Assembly: GCA_020698575.1 (NCBI GenBank)
Contig: CM036240.1
Coordinates: 16,541,711-16,605,710 of the forward strand
DNA length: 64,000 nucleotides
Direction of reading: 5' to 3'
DNA from: Bostrychus sinensis
Taxonomy: Eukaryota > Chordata > Actinopteri > Gobiiformes > Eleotridae
The notes beneath the pieces are model-generated. The model had not been told where the DNA came from. It did no database searches and worked only from the letters and a program-made list of their open reading frames with translations. This document shows positions 24,101-31,770 of the stretch, piece by piece. Every line of letters starts with the position of its first letter. The stretch's first letter is position 1. Position numbers and translations under genes: made by a program.

Positions 24101-25926
24101 TTTTTATAAAAATATATGGAAAAAAACATGGCATAGTCTTTTGAATAGAGGGAAGTTGGATAGTTGGGGGTCCACGTGGGATTTTCAGAAATTTAAGGGG
24201 GCCGTGACACTCTTGACTTTGGGAATGGCTGCTCTATAGTATACAGAATATCAGTTATAAATAAATGTGTATATTTTTTTTAGAATCATGCTGTTTATTG
24301 GTTAACATTTATAAATAAAACATACATACTCTATATACACTCTCTATATACTCTATATATGTATCAGCAGATATGAAATCCAAAGTCAAATCAAATAAAA
24401 TGTAGAGAGCAGTATGTGCATATTTTAAAAAAGAAATAGTAAAAAGAAAACTCAGTTATTCTTTCAAATGAATATTTAAAACAACATCCTGTTCGTCTCA
24501 AAATAGTACAACCCTTAAAGGTACGACATACATTTTGCTCTCTGTGTCTATAAAATATATTACTGCTGGGATGAGTGAATATAACCAAATAAAATTAATA
24601 GTAAAGTGTGAATGGAGCCAATTTGCTGTGGAACATGACCAGCTAATTCCACATTTAGGGGGAAATCCTGAGTCAATAGAAAGGGCAAACTAATAATTGT
24701 CAAATTAAGCACCCACTGGTTTCCTTTTGGGAGTTTCCAGTCTCTTAATATCGTCCCATTTGCTGCTGCTTGTGTCATTTGTGGAGTTTTGGTCCTGTGG
24801 CTCACTAAGAGTATGAATGGTTGCAGTGATTTTGATGGGCCGTCCCGATTAGTACGCCCCACTAACGAGCTGCTACAGCCCAAAAATAACACGGTCCAGG
24901 GGTGTTGGGACGCTGGTTTCCTTGGGACAGGGCCGACCGCTGCACACCGGAGTAAATCAGGCGGGGAGCAGAGCCGCGTACAGATTTGAGATGAAACGTC
25001 ACCCAGATTTATGTGCACAATAAAAACCTGCCCCCTTTTAATGGCTCTAGTTTCCTCCGAGCCGGATTACAGTTCCTGCTCCTGCCGCTCAGTCTGGCCC
25101 GCTCCACACCGAGCGACTTTACATTTCACACAGTTATTCAATTTAAGGGCCTTTTAGCAATGGTGGACATAGACTGCTCTGCTGTCTGCTTTAATACAGT
25201 TTGTGTTTGAAACATGGTTGCTTTATGTAGCGACATATTCATAACACAAAAACATACATAACACAAAAACATACATAACACAAAAACATACATAATACAA
25301 AAACATACATTACACAAAAACATACATAATACAAAAAAATACATAATACAAAAACATACATAATACAAAAACATACATAACACAAAAACATACATAATAC
25401 AAAAATACATAATACAAAAACATACATAACACAAAAACATACATAACACAAAAACATACATAATATAAAAACCTTGTATGGCCACAAACCATAATACATT
25501 TGAGTTTTTTAATCTGTGAGGGAAAACTTTACTTTTCCTCAATCAAATTCAAGCAAAAGTCACTGAAGGAGTAAAAGCATTTTTCTTTTTTTACATTGGT
25601 GCAAAATGTAGTAAGGGTTGTAAAAGTCACTACTAACAGTAGTAATAGTAGTATATAATAGCAGCAGTAGTACTGTAGTATCAATATTAGTAAGAGGAGG
25701 AGCAGTGGTTGTAGTCGTCATAATAATAGTAGTAGTAGTAGGACTAGTAGTAGCAGTAGTACTGTAATATTAATATTAATAAGAGGAGGAGCAGTGGTTG
25801 TAGTAGTCATAGTCATAGTAATAGTAATAGTAGTAGTAGGAGGAGTAGTAGTAGCAGCAGTACTGTAGTAGGAATAATAGTAGTAGGAGGAGCACTGGTT
25901 GTAGTAGTCATAGTAATAGTAGTAAC

Positions 25927-25961
<35 letters not shown>

Positions 25962-28900
25962 GAGTAGTGGTAATGGTTGTAGTAGCAGCAGTACTGTTAT
26001 TTTAGTAGTTCAGTAGGAGGAGCACTCTGCTTTAGTAACCTCTAAACCCCATACATTTTTAGGTCTTTAGTACAGATTTGGAGTACTCCTCATACTGTAT
26101 GTGTTGTGTAGAGAAACCATAACATTACACTGAATCCTCTCTCCTCAGGACTGGGTTAGAAGCCATCATGGAAACCTATGCTTTCTGGAGACCTCCAGTC
26201 CGGACCCTTACATTTGAGGACTTCACTAACATGCAGAAGCAACAAGGTTTGTTAACGTTTCTTACATTTTTTATTGGGTAGATGCACCTTCTACAGTATT
26301 GCATATTTATGTAGAGGGTTTCCAAGTTTTTTGTATTTAATGTTGAGATTCCTGAGAACAAATGTCATGCCTGCTACTCGGCATGAACCAGTGCTGAAGC
26401 CAGTGCTGTGCCAGAAAATCTAAAAATAGTGAATGCTGTAAACTCGCTTCAGAGAGAACACTCTTCTTAAAGTTTCAAAGGAATAATTTGCCCTTTTGAA
26501 CTTTTATGCACAAAGGCTTTCATATCATGATTTTACAAGATTTGAAAAAGAACTTTACAAAAACCTATAAAAAGAAATCCATTTTTTTTAAATTTTGAAA
26601 TGTGTTTAAAATTAACAAAGTAAAAGGAAAAAAATCTTCTCTGACCTTGCAGTTTATATCCCAGTCTGAACCTGCTGCATATTTTCCCTGTGTATCTCAC
26701 CACACACACACTGCATCAGCCATGGGTGTCCTTCATGTGAGCTTGGCCATACGCTGCTCCTCTGGCAGGCCCTCTCCACTCTACTGAACTTTTCACATCA
26801 CACAAAGCTCTTGAAAAAAAGTAAAATCATAAAAAAAAACAAGCGCCGTGGCTTTTGGATGACTCTGGGACACGAGTCCGTCAGCGTCCCTCCGGGCTGC
26901 AGTGAGGGACAGGGCCACGAGACTGTGACGTATTTTATTTAGTGAGGGACATATGTTTATCATTATTCAAATCCTTCAAAGTGATTGAATTAACGTCCTT
27001 GTGTCACAGTGGACCTTGGTCTTACAAAGAGGACATGAGTGAGGTGTGCTTCAGCCCAAATGGCAACAAACTAGGGCTGTGTACCAGATACAATATAAGT
27101 GTTACAATACAATATTAATATATCATGGTACTGTAACACAGTGGCTCCCAACCTTTTTGGTTTTGTGTACTCCCAGGGCCTGATATAGTCCTGGTTTGGA
27201 CCCAGCTTAGACCTGATTTGGACCCAGTTTAGTTCTGGTTTAGACCCAGCTTAGTCCTGGTTTAGTGTTAGTTTAGTCCTGGTTTGGTTTAGACTTAGTT
27301 TAGACCTTATTTAGTTCTGGTTTTAGACCTGTTTTTTCCTGGTTGAGTTCTGGATTTAGTCCTGGTTTAGTCCTGAAAGCCAATATATGAAGTTTCTATA
27401 AATGATCAAATAACTCCACGTACCCCCTGCAATGTGCTCGCGTACCCCTAGGTGTCCCTGTACCCCTGGTTGGGAAACGTTGCTGTAATAGACAATATAT
27501 TGCTAAGAAAATAGCATACCACTTGTTATGGTTTTAGATATCAATACAGTGCAGTCCAAAAAATATTCTAATATAATGCAAAATCAATATATTTTTACAC
27601 TCTGACACCAAATCATTTCTTCTTGAATATGTCCAACTGCAGCCTCTCGTCAGAGCACCTCGGGACCACTGTAGGGCATTACATCATCACCCCACTGTCC
27701 GTGTCTCTTGCCTCTTTTTGGACTACCACTCTCCAGTTTCTTTCCACCCACCCCCATCTCCTTATGCAGAGCAGAACAATGTTATCGAATGCATATGGCT
27801 CAAAATCAGAAAGCCAGCCAACCAAGCCCTGGATTATTTAGTTATGCCTCCTTCTTTCCCATTCCTCTTTCAAAGTGAATTTTTGTAGCAGTGAGCAGAA
27901 TCAAAGCCAAATTCTCATTAATACAGAAGTATGGACTTGATATCCCACAGCTATCATTTCACTTTGAAAAGCTTCGTTAATAGGTGTGTGCCAAGTGTTT
28001 CTGAGATATGGATGTAGATTTCAGTTGTCTTAGGACTAGGGGGGATATATTATGCTTTTAATCACATTATTAAGCTAAACTTGTTCGCCTCTACAAAAGC
28101 ATTGTGTGTTTTACAACATTTAAAACATTATCTGACTGAAAGAGAATTTTTTTTATATTTTAAAATTATTTTTTTGTACTATGCTGGCGCCATAAAGAAG
28201 CAGGTGAAGAGACCAGCAGAGGGCAGCAGAGAGCATTAGAGTCTTTCACAGAGGAAAAAAAAGCTTTTTAACTTAAACTTTTTGTATGATGCCATTTACT
28301 ACAAAATGAAAAATAGCTGTGAAAAATCAGTGGAAACAGTTTTTTGGATAAATAAATGAGAGCATATGGATATAGAGGGCTTGTTGATTGGACAGTGCCT
28401 CCTGGAGTGGGCGAAGGTTTGTGGGAGAGGTGGAAGTTTGTGCAACCCAGCGTTTTGAGGTCTCAGAACAGCCATGCCAGAGAATAAAGGAGTAAATGTG
28501 TGAACAAAGTAACTTTTTGGGACAAGGTGGATCCACTAAACACAACAGTATTATGTTCTTTGATGCAAGTTCTTTGATACATTTGTATTAAAGAGTTTTA
28601 AGATTGGGTTTATAGTTGTATAATGAATTTTTGACAATAAAAAGACTTTTTTCATATGTATATGAGGAGCCAGTGACTAGAAACACTGATACCTGTTAAC
28701 TAAAGCAAAGGCCGTACATTAAAATATTTAAACAGACACTTTTTAAACAGTCCAGTGTTTTTCCTGCTTCAGTCTGGAGGGTTAGAGCTGAGAACATAAT
28801 ACTAACACCTCCCTACTGGGAAAACCTGTTTGCGTCCTGCTGTCCTCCACAGGAAGGTCAAAGGTCTGAAGTCTACCCATACAGGGATTTGTGTCAGTCT

Positions 28901-29946
28901 CCTGACAAACAGATTTTTATGAGGGGAAAAAGTGATGTTTTCATAAGTGAAAATGTGTCAGATAGCTTTTGCAGATAGTGTTACAGTTCTTACTTTTAAG
29001 GGGGCTCTGTTATTGCATCTTTGCAGTTTTGCAGCCTATGACAGTATTTAATTAATTAGTCAAAGTCCAGGTAACTGCACCTTAGTGATGTTATGGTTTG
29101 TGTTTTTCTACAGGAGGGAGCACTGGGACCTCCCCCACCACGTCCAGCACAGGGACCCCATCTCCCTCAGGAGCAGCTCACCTCTTGTCCCCATCCTGCT
29201 CACCTCCGACCTTTCACCTGGCTCCCAACACCTTTAATGTGGGCTGCAGGGAGAGCCAGCTGTGTAACCTGGGCCTGTCTGAGTACCCAGCCTGTGCTCG
29301 CAGCAACATGGCCGCTCTGCAGGGTTATGGAGGTCTGGCTGACAGCTCGTACGGACGCCTCCAGGCTGCAGGGAGCGCTGTGGCCTCTGCCCAGTCTTCT
29401 GAATCCTTCCTACCACAGAGGACTTCCTCCCTGATTGCTGCTGGGATGCAGGGTAGCACCCATGGCCCCCTGACCGGTGGCAGCAATGGAGGTGGTGGTG
29501 GGGGTAAGATGGATGCGTACAGTGGGCAGCTGGGCTCCTTCCCGGCCTCGCAGCTGCAGTATGTGATGCAGGCGGGAGGCAGCTCCAGCTCAGCATCCTC
29601 TTCCTCCTCAGGATCCTCCTCTTCCTCTGCTCACATGTTCAGTGGAGGGCACCACCACGTCCAACAGGGTTCCTATAACGCCTTCTCTTTACACAACCCC
29701 TACAACCTGTATGGATACAACTTCCCCACTTCCCCGCGCTTAGCCGCCAGCCCAGAGAAACCACAGGGCGGGCTGCTGTGCTCTTCCTCTCCCGCAGGGC
29801 CCTTTGCTGAGCGCCAATACCTCTCTAATGGCAGCATGGACTCGATGCACATGATTGGGAACCCTACTGGGGGCCAGCAAGGCAGCAGCTCCTGCGATGG
29901 ACGCCAGTACGGCTCCTCATCCCAAATGTCCATGCACATGGTCTAA
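1..29946 (+). CDS. tbx15: T-box transcription factor Tbx15 (5'-incomplete, 8 coding exons)
   Basis: Coding sequence is the join of 1-177, 4730-4937, 7100-7201, 14043-14214, 20956-21123, 21230-21294, 26149-26246 and 29114-29946. All junctions are GT-AG and the phases agree, giving about 606 residues after a 5' end cut by the window (first whole codon at 3). Family knowledge: Tbx15 is a nuclear DNA-binding regulator of skeletal, limb-girdle and skin mesenchyme; human TBX15 is about 602 residues. Seen here: an N-terminal AHAFSVEALIGSNKKRKLR segment with a basic NLS-like run, a T-box from about visible residue 103 (VELQCADLWKRFHDIGTEM) to about 297 ([12 protein letters not shown]), then a Ser/Gly/Tyr-rich C-terminal region ending in SSQMSMHMV. 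The T-box alone also fits the sister gene tbx18, but the exon 1 text and the C-terminal blocks NTFNVGCRESQLCN and NPYNLYGYNFPTSPRLAASP identify tbx15. No stop or frameshift is visible, so the gene looks intact. The promoter lies outside the window. Confidence 0.96.
178..4729 (+). other. tbx15 intron 1 (4.55 kb)
   Basis: GT-AG intron with acceptor ttccctttag. About 240-2620 looks like unique, moderately complex DNA with no recognisable transposon. Parts such as 780-980, 1320-1440, 1600-1720 and 1870-2170 could be conserved regulatory sequence. 2620-2710 is AT-rich with short inverted repeats, and 3079-3099 is a short CA repeat. No additional coding exon was recognised. Open frames at 3470-3800 have no family resemblance. 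Confidence 0.85.
4730..4937 (+). CDS. tbx15: tbx15 exon 2 (linker and start of T-box)
   Basis: 208 bp entering in phase 1 and leaving in phase 2. It encodes the acidic/Ser-Pro linker DSEASPGSDGEGLAERTSCS and then the first part of the T-box, MDEIQVELQCADLWKRFHDI to ITKAGR. The acceptor is ttccctttag and the donor gtaggc. It contains an in-frame ATG at 4846-4848 in a favourable context (gcctccATGG), at the position equivalent to the start of the shorter human TBX15 isoform. Confidence 0.96.
4938..7099 (+). other. tbx15 intron 2 (2.16 kb)
   Basis: GT-AG intron with acceptor gccttttcag. The stretch 5150-6060 is complex, partly GC-rich, and free of recognisable repeats; 5640-6010 is a candidate conserved element (see findings). 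6060-6840 is AT-rich with nothing recognised. 6837-7060 is an interspersed repeat copy that also occurs in intron 4 and ends only about 40 bp before exon 3. Confidence 0.85.
6837..7060 (+). repeat. Interspersed repeat, family shared with 16780-16995
   Basis: Both copies share the ordered blocks 'tctgaagccta(g/a)atatt', 'gccataa...gtcataatg', 'agtgaaataag', 'aaatgaccagg/aaatgatcagg' and 'ccagctgag..cca...tgtaaac'. The order and spacing are conserved, so this is a dispersed family, probably an old non-autonomous DNA transposon. Termini and target duplications were not resolved. The copy ends about 40 bp upstream of the exon 3 splice acceptor. Confidence 0.6.
7100..7201 (+). CDS. tbx15: tbx15 exon 3 (T-box)
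   Basis: 102 bp entering in phase 2 and leaving in phase 2. It reads RMFPAMRVKIAGLDPHQQYY followed by IAMDIVPVDNKRY, the conserved N-terminal core of the T-box. The donor is gtatgg (GT at 7202-7203). Confidence 0.97.
7695..7965 (-). mobile_element. tRNA-headed SINE-like repeat, family A
   Basis: On the minus strand the head reads GATGGCAGAATGGTTAGCAC (A-box-like) and then GGTTGTGGGTTCAATTCTCC (B-box-like). It is followed by a body containing 'catgt-attagatgaact' and ends with the complement of 'agcctatcccagcaactatgggtcttaggtgggg'. The same body, in the same orientation, is present at 43735-43975. This arrangement is typical of a widespread fish repeat. The copy is diverged and no target duplication was identified. 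Confidence 0.6.
10798..11449. mobile_element. Foldback/MITE-like element with long inverted repeats
   Basis: The left arm (about 10798-10925) and the right arm (about 11285-11449) are inverted copies of each other over roughly 125 bp, with about four of five bases matching. Ends are TGTAACAATCAATAATG on the left and, reverse-complemented on the right, TGTAGCAACCGATAATG. The arms consist largely of repeats of a CCAATAATGTAATAA-type unit. The centre holds unrelated sequence including an A-rich/AAAG tract at 11201-11231. No coding capacity is seen, so this is probably a non-autonomous DNA transposon. The superfamily is not assigned because no clear target duplication flanks it. Confidence 0.75.
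11560..11770 (-). repeat. Diverged SINE-like repeat (possible family A)
   Basis: The segment contains 'agtggcgcttctgcctcacaac', '...gagtacaatacacaggcggg', 'gtctgcac' and 'ggttttccca', followed by 'ctaaggtgtaccccgcttcaggcccatagtcgc'. Words such as the tctgcctcacaac and gtaccccgctt blocks are typical of the widespread fish repeat represented elsewhere in this window as family A. The copy is heavily decayed. The strand call is uncertain. Confidence 0.4.
12940..13012. repeat. CTA/TAC trinucleotide microsatellite
   Basis: An imperfect run of (acta)/(ctact)n, best described as (CTA)n. It is embedded in 'aagtttacttaagtaaaaagaacttactg', the same paired structure (AGTAAAAGTA-type plus trinucleotide run) seen at 14760, 17540, 23700, 25640 and 58320. 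Confidence 0.8.
13575..13908. mobile_element. Microsatellite-bearing hAT-like MITE (agtaaaagta family)
   Basis: Begins CAGAGGAGGAAAGTAACTAC and ends ACTTCTTCCACGCCTG. Reverse-complemented, the end starts CAGGCGTGGAAGAAGT, so the termini form a short CAG-type inverted repeat. The interior consists of 'tacttttac', 'aaaagtac' and 'gtagtagtag' words. This matches a very common teleost repeat. Flanking octamers (aagaaacc and aagcatct) match only partly, so the target duplication is not secure. Confidence 0.55.
14043..14214 (+). CDS. tbx15: tbx15 exon 4 (T-box)
   Basis: 172 bp entering in phase 2 and leaving in phase 0. It reads [20 protein letters not shown], then RVYIHPDSLASGDTWMRQVV and SFDKLKLTNNELDDQGH. 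This is the central T-box with the highly conserved WMVAG and KLTNN motifs. SLASGDTW agrees with Tbx15 rather than the SPASGETW of Tbx18. The donor is gtaagg. Confidence 0.97.
14451..14644 (+). repeat. Local direct duplication, copy 1
   Basis: Starts at 'ttgatgccgtggtcgtcccaaaatgga' and ends near 'cagatacaccgctgg'. It is collinear with 15014-15204, sharing 'ggatctgaaccgtgactttaa', 'tcaaatattcatttcctc' and 'cagatacacc.ctgg'. Small differences indicate an old event. Confidence 0.75.
15014..15204 (+). repeat. Local direct duplication, copy 2
   Basis: Second collinear copy of 14451-14644, about 560 bp downstream in the same orientation. A microsatellite-bearing 'agtaaaagta' repeat lies between the copies, so both could also be two insertions of one dispersed family. 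Confidence 0.75.
15640..15795 (-). mobile_element. SINE fragment, family C tail
   Basis: Contains the complement of the fish repeat core '(g)ccaagcctggataaatggagaagggcatctggg', here read as 'ccagatgcccttctccatttattttggctcgggattggcac'. Family C fragments recur at about 33.6, 34.5, 35.1, 43.0, 44.9, 49.6 and 55.6 kb. Confidence 0.6.
16780..16995 (+). repeat. Interspersed repeat, second copy of the 6837-7060 family
   Basis: Shares the ordered blocks listed for 6837-7060, including 'aatctgaagcctaaatattgt', 'gtagtgaaataag' and 'ccagctgaggccca...tgtaaac'. Probably an old non-autonomous DNA transposon. Confidence 0.6.
19665..20840. mobile_element. Chimeric hAT-like DNA transposon with perfect 8-bp target duplication
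   Basis: The left terminus CAGGGGTGTCAAACTCA and the right terminus (reverse complement CACATGTGTCAAACTCA) form imperfect inverted repeats. The octamer CTTTAAAA flanks both sides (19657-19664 and 20841-20848), which is the hAT signature. A second left terminus, CAGGGGTGTCAAACTCAATC, occurs 89 bp inside at 19754 and is followed by a different body. The right subterminal sequence 'ggccacatttggcccgcggg' fits the inner body. There is no transposase frame. It sits inside the 19441-20874 element. Confidence 0.85.
20696..20715 (-). promoter_or_regulatory. ZNF143/Staf-type motif inside a hAT-like element
   Basis: The + strand reads GCATTATGGGAGATGTAGTT. Its reverse complement, AACTACATCTCCCATAATGC, fits the known vertebrate ZNF143/Staf site layout ACTACAnnTCCCAnnATGC at every fixed position. 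It lies in a GC-rich part (20650-20700) of the chimeric element. Whether it is bound is unknown. Confidence 0.6.
20956..21123 (+). CDS. tbx15: tbx15 exon 5 (T-box)
   Basis: 168 bp in phase 0 at both ends. It reads IILHSMHKYQPRVHVIRKDF, SSELSPNKPVPSGEGVKTFS and FPETVFTTVTAYQNQQ. The HSMHKYQPRVHV and TVTAYQNQQ motifs are T-box hallmarks. The donor gtgcac is weak at the +4/+5 positions, and the downstream intron is very short. Confidence 0.97.
21124..21229 (+). other. tbx15 intron 5 (106 bp)
   Basis: The only short intron of the gene, GT-AG, with donor gtgcac and acceptor cttgtgtacag. It contains nothing but AT-rich sequence. Confidence 0.95.
21230..21294 (+). CDS. tbx15: tbx15 exon 6 (end of T-box)
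   Basis: 65 bp entering in phase 0 and leaving in phase 2. It reads [20 protein letters not shown] and then N plus two bases of an Arg codon. The NPFAKGFRD motif closes the T-box. The donor is gtaact. Confidence 0.97.
21849..22572. mobile_element. hAT-like non-autonomous transposon with perfect 8-bp target duplication
   Basis: The ends are TAGTGATGGG and CCCATCACTA, a perfect 10-bp inverted repeat. TTCCAAAT flanks both sides (21841-21848 and 22573-22580). The subterminal parts contain 'ggagccattacccaaatggctc' and 'agaaccagctccttgtaccggctcgttca', which are typical of a common fish hAT family. There is no transposase frame in the 724 bp, so it is a passive copy. Confidence 0.88.
23320..23850. 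repeat. Microsatellite-bearing agtaaaagta repeats and an adjoining repeat-like segment
   Basis: 23320-23400 ('tatttaagtaaaggta', 'aagtagtagtaaagtaaac') and 23690-23840 ('ctactactgctgcag', 'ttgagtaaaagtatttttac') are pieces of the agtaaaagta family. They are split by a segment at about 23418-23660 beginning 'ttaaaggagccatattatg', which resembles another dispersed fish repeat. Its borders are not resolved. Confidence 0.45.
23925..24231. mobile_element. Small hAT-like MITE (CAGTGG-TCCCAAAGT termini)
   Basis: The left end is CAGTGGGTCCCAAAGTGGGG. The right end reverse-complements to CAGCCATTCCCAAAGTC, so the termini form an imperfect inverted repeat. Flanking octamers ctatatca and ctctatag agree only partly, consistent with age. 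No coding potential is seen in the 307 bp. Confidence 0.65.
24590..25160. promoter_or_regulatory. Candidate conserved non-coding element in intron 6
   Basis: A complex block free of recognised repeats, flanked on both sides by simple sequence. It contains several TAAT-type and CAATAAA/ATTTATG motifs, for example 'actaataattgtcaaattaagcacc', 'ccagatttatgtgcacaataaaaacc' and 'cacacagttattcaatttaagg'. A minus-strand open frame of 152 codons overlaps it but has no recognised domain. The call is by inspection only. Confidence 0.35.
25241..25473. repeat. 17-bp minisatellite (about 14 copies)
   Basis: Tandem copies of ATAACACAAAAACATAC with variants (ATAATAC..., ATTACAC..., and one 15-bp unit near 25400). 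Because 17 is not a multiple of three, the array stays open in all three minus-strand frames and produces spurious Tyr/Val/Phe/Cys-rich open frames. Confidence 0.95.
25620..26010. repeat. Compound AGT/GTA microsatellite
   Basis: A long imperfect (GTA)n tract with aligned larger units. The words 'gaggaggagcagtggttgtagtagtcatagtaatag' recur about every 90-120 bp, so the array has a higher-order tandem structure. The longest pure stretch, of about a dozen AGT units, lies near 25925-25960. It ends about 140 bp before exon 7. Confidence 0.9.
26149..26246 (+). CDS. tbx15: tbx15 exon 7 (post-T-box)
   Basis: 98 bp entering in phase 2 and leaving in phase 1. It reads TGLEAIMETYAFWRPPVRTL followed by TFEDFTNMQKQQ, the conserved segment just after the T-box shared by Tbx15 and Tbx18; the EAIMETYAFWRP and FEDF spelling favours Tbx15. 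The donor is gtttgt. Confidence 0.97.
26247..29113 (+). other. tbx15 intron 7 (2.87 kb)
   Basis: GT-AG intron with acceptor tttttctacag. It holds a repeat remnant starting TAGGGCTGTGTACC at 27072 that is interrupted by a hAT-like element (27139-27482). Otherwise it is AT-rich sequence without recognised features. 28180-28560 looks unique. Confidence 0.85.
27139..27482. mobile_element. hAT-like MITE with internal minisatellite
   Basis: The left end is CAGTGGCTCCCAACCTTTTTG. The right end reverse-complements to CAACGTTTCCCAACCAGGGG, an imperfect inverted repeat. Flanks are CTGTAACA (27131-27138) and CTGTAATA (27483-27490), an 8-bp target duplication with one change. The interior (about 27185-27380) is a degenerate tandem array of 'tagtcctggtttagaccca'-type units. 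There is no coding frame. It is inserted in a segment beginning TAGGGCTG at 27072. Confidence 0.8.
29114..29946 (+). CDS. tbx15: tbx15 exon 8 (C-terminal region and stop)
   Basis: 833 coding bases entering in phase 1 and ending at TAA 29944-29946, so 276 residues are completed here. It starts GSTGTSPTTSSTGTPSPSG and carries the Tbx15-typical blocks NTFNVGCRESQLCN, ARSNMAALQ, GQLGSFPASQLQYVMQAG, SYNAFSLHNPYNLYGYN and CDGRQYGSSSQMSMHMV. Family knowledge suggests this region carries the regulatory activity; no enzymatic motif is present. A Gly run at about 29488-29505 and a Ser run at about 29578-29629 look expanded compared with mammalian TBX15. Confidence 0.96.
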
Positions 29947-30810
29947 GGCTTTTAGCCTGAATTTCTCTGGACCTATTAGCTGTTTTATGAAGTACAGAGG
30001 AGTCAGCAGCAGAAGGATATGATCTCATGTTTTAGTTTTGACACTTCAAACCAAATAATGGAGTCAAACTATTATTTAATTATCTTCTTAACAGGAAAAC
30101 TGGAACAACCTCCAGACTCTTATACTACAGACTTCAGAAAGAAACAAAAAATTAAACAGTGTTATCAAACAGAAATCTGTGCAATAGCAATAAAAGTTGC
30201 AAACTCAAAAGGACATGCAGTCAAGCAATGTACCAATATTCACTGTGATTGAGAACTTAACATAGCACTTGTGCAGCTTTGGGAGTGGTCAGTGTTGTGT
30301 CTCAAACACAAATGATAACTGGATTTTAGTGATCAAGTCACTGCTTCAGAGACAAACAGTACTGGACATAGATGCTGCCTTTTGATCCTCAAACAGGGTA
30401 AACTGAACATAGTGAATATGTGGTGACCAGAGGGACTCCCTGCAGCTGTGGACACAAACGCTCAGGAAACCACACGTTCACCAGCATAAACCTGTCTCCT
30501 CATGGACTGGAATGACTTCACTATTTTTGAGTAGATAATGTTTCTAAGCATATCTATATATAAGATGGCGAATGCAATCAATAACATAAGCTTAAAAGTT
30601 GTTGTGTGAGAAGTTATTAAATAAGCAATAACAAACAGAGTAATAATTAAGTATGTTTTGGTGTGCCGTAGAAGTATTTAAGTGCTGATTTTACAGGACA
30701 ATCTGTTTCGAATTTGTGTGAAAAACTAAATTTTTTTGAGGCATTTTAAAAAAATGTAAATACTGGTGCCAAGCACATAAAAGCTCAATAAACATTCAAT
30801 TCATGAGATA
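29947..30810 (+). other. tbx15: tbx15 3' UTR (end approximate)
   Basis: Follows the TAA stop without interruption. No repeat was recognised. The 3' limit is inferred from the AATAAA at 30787-30792 plus the usual 15-25 bases. An earlier AATAAA at 30189-30194 could give a shorter form. Confidence 0.6.
30787..30792 (+). terminator. Candidate polyadenylation signal AATAAA
   Basis: Canonical hexamer in 'aaaagctcaataaacattcaa', followed within about 40 bases by a T/GT-rich stretch ('tggttttcatttgtttggtctgcagtgg'), which is the expected layout. It lies about 840 bases after the stop codon. Confidence 0.6.
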
Positions 30811-31429
30811 TGGTTTTCATTTGTTTGGTCTGCAGTGGATTTGGAGAAATTGCTTAATGCACTCTTAACTTCAAAAGAAAATGTTTATTAGTCAGTGAGT
30901 AGACTAGATCCACACTAATGAGTTGTCATTTTAGGCTTAAGAATGAAAATTACTTGTGCTCAAATTGACTTTTGTATCACAAAAGGCCTATAATCTGATA
31001 GTTGTATAATGATTTGAGTCATTAAAGACTTGTGGTTAGATTTTAATGGCTTTTTGTGGAGATGTTGCAGTTTTCAAAGCCACACCTCACACCCATTCTT
31101 TCTACCGAGTCTATGGCAGCCCTGCAGGGACACATTAACTGTGTCACATGTCACATCATACCTCAAATAAAATCCATATTCAGATTATACTCATACTCCA
31201 AATAAGGTGTTTACATGCACAGTGGCAACTGGAATATTCCTGTTTACATGCCAAAAGCATATTCTGTTTAAGGCAGCATTAAATGTAAACAAATAAATGT
31301 AAAAAAAAAAAAGTGTTAAAATATAGGTATATAAACTAAAGAAAATGATTAGATAATGAGTTCCCTTCACTGGCATTGGTTTGTTGATGTGATAACAAGA
31401 CAAGTAATGGTCAGAGATTATTTTTTAGA

Positions 31430-31562
31430 TATGGTCAGTAAAGGGCCAAGAAAGAAATAGTTAATTTTTGGTGGGTGTTCCTGAACACCGTCTGGATCCA
31501 GGATTTTGTATAATTGTGAGATAGGGCCAAAGATTTGAACTCCAGTTACATGGGGTCAGAAC

Positions 31563-31612
<50 letters not shown>

Positions 31613-31770
31613 ACTATTGTCAGATAAATAATCAGGGCGTTGTGGATGAATTAACTGAGCGTTTACCATAAGATCTCTGGTTTGAGTCCAGGTCAGGGCA
31701 CTATCCTTACCATTGCGAGATAGGGCTGATGCTCTGGCAGAGGTTCTGAGTGCTTCTATTTTTAACATGG
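31430..31770 (+). mobile_element. SINE-like repeat, family D, with internal (TA)n-poly(T)
   Basis: Contains 'gtcagtaaagggccaagaaagaaatagttaatttttggtg', 'ctggatccaggatttt', then (TA)n at 31568-31597 and poly-T, then a tRNA-like part 'aactgagcgtttaccataag...ggtttgagtccagg', then 'taccattgcgagatagggctg' and 'ctctggcagaggttctgagtgctt'. The same order occurs at 41735-42040 and partly at 61090-61220. Confidence 0.6.

Larger units (their letters stand above)
21295..26148 (+). other. tbx15 intron 6 (4.85 kb)
   Basis: GT-AG intron with acceptor ctctcctcag. It contains a hAT-like element (21849-22572), unique-looking sequence at 22600-23300, a microsatellite-bearing repeat (about 23320-23850), a small hAT-like element (23925-24231), a candidate conserved block (24590-25160), a 17-bp minisatellite (25241-25473) and AGT microsatellites (25620-26010). 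Confidence 0.85.

Noticed and set aside
25138..25542. Three overlapping minus-strand frames rich in Tyr, Val, Phe and Cys
   Set aside because: They are the translation of the 17-bp minisatellite in all three frames, with no non-repeat support.
29234..29596. A minus-strand frame opposite tbx15 exon 8
   Set aside because: Shadow of the real exon in GC-rich sequence.
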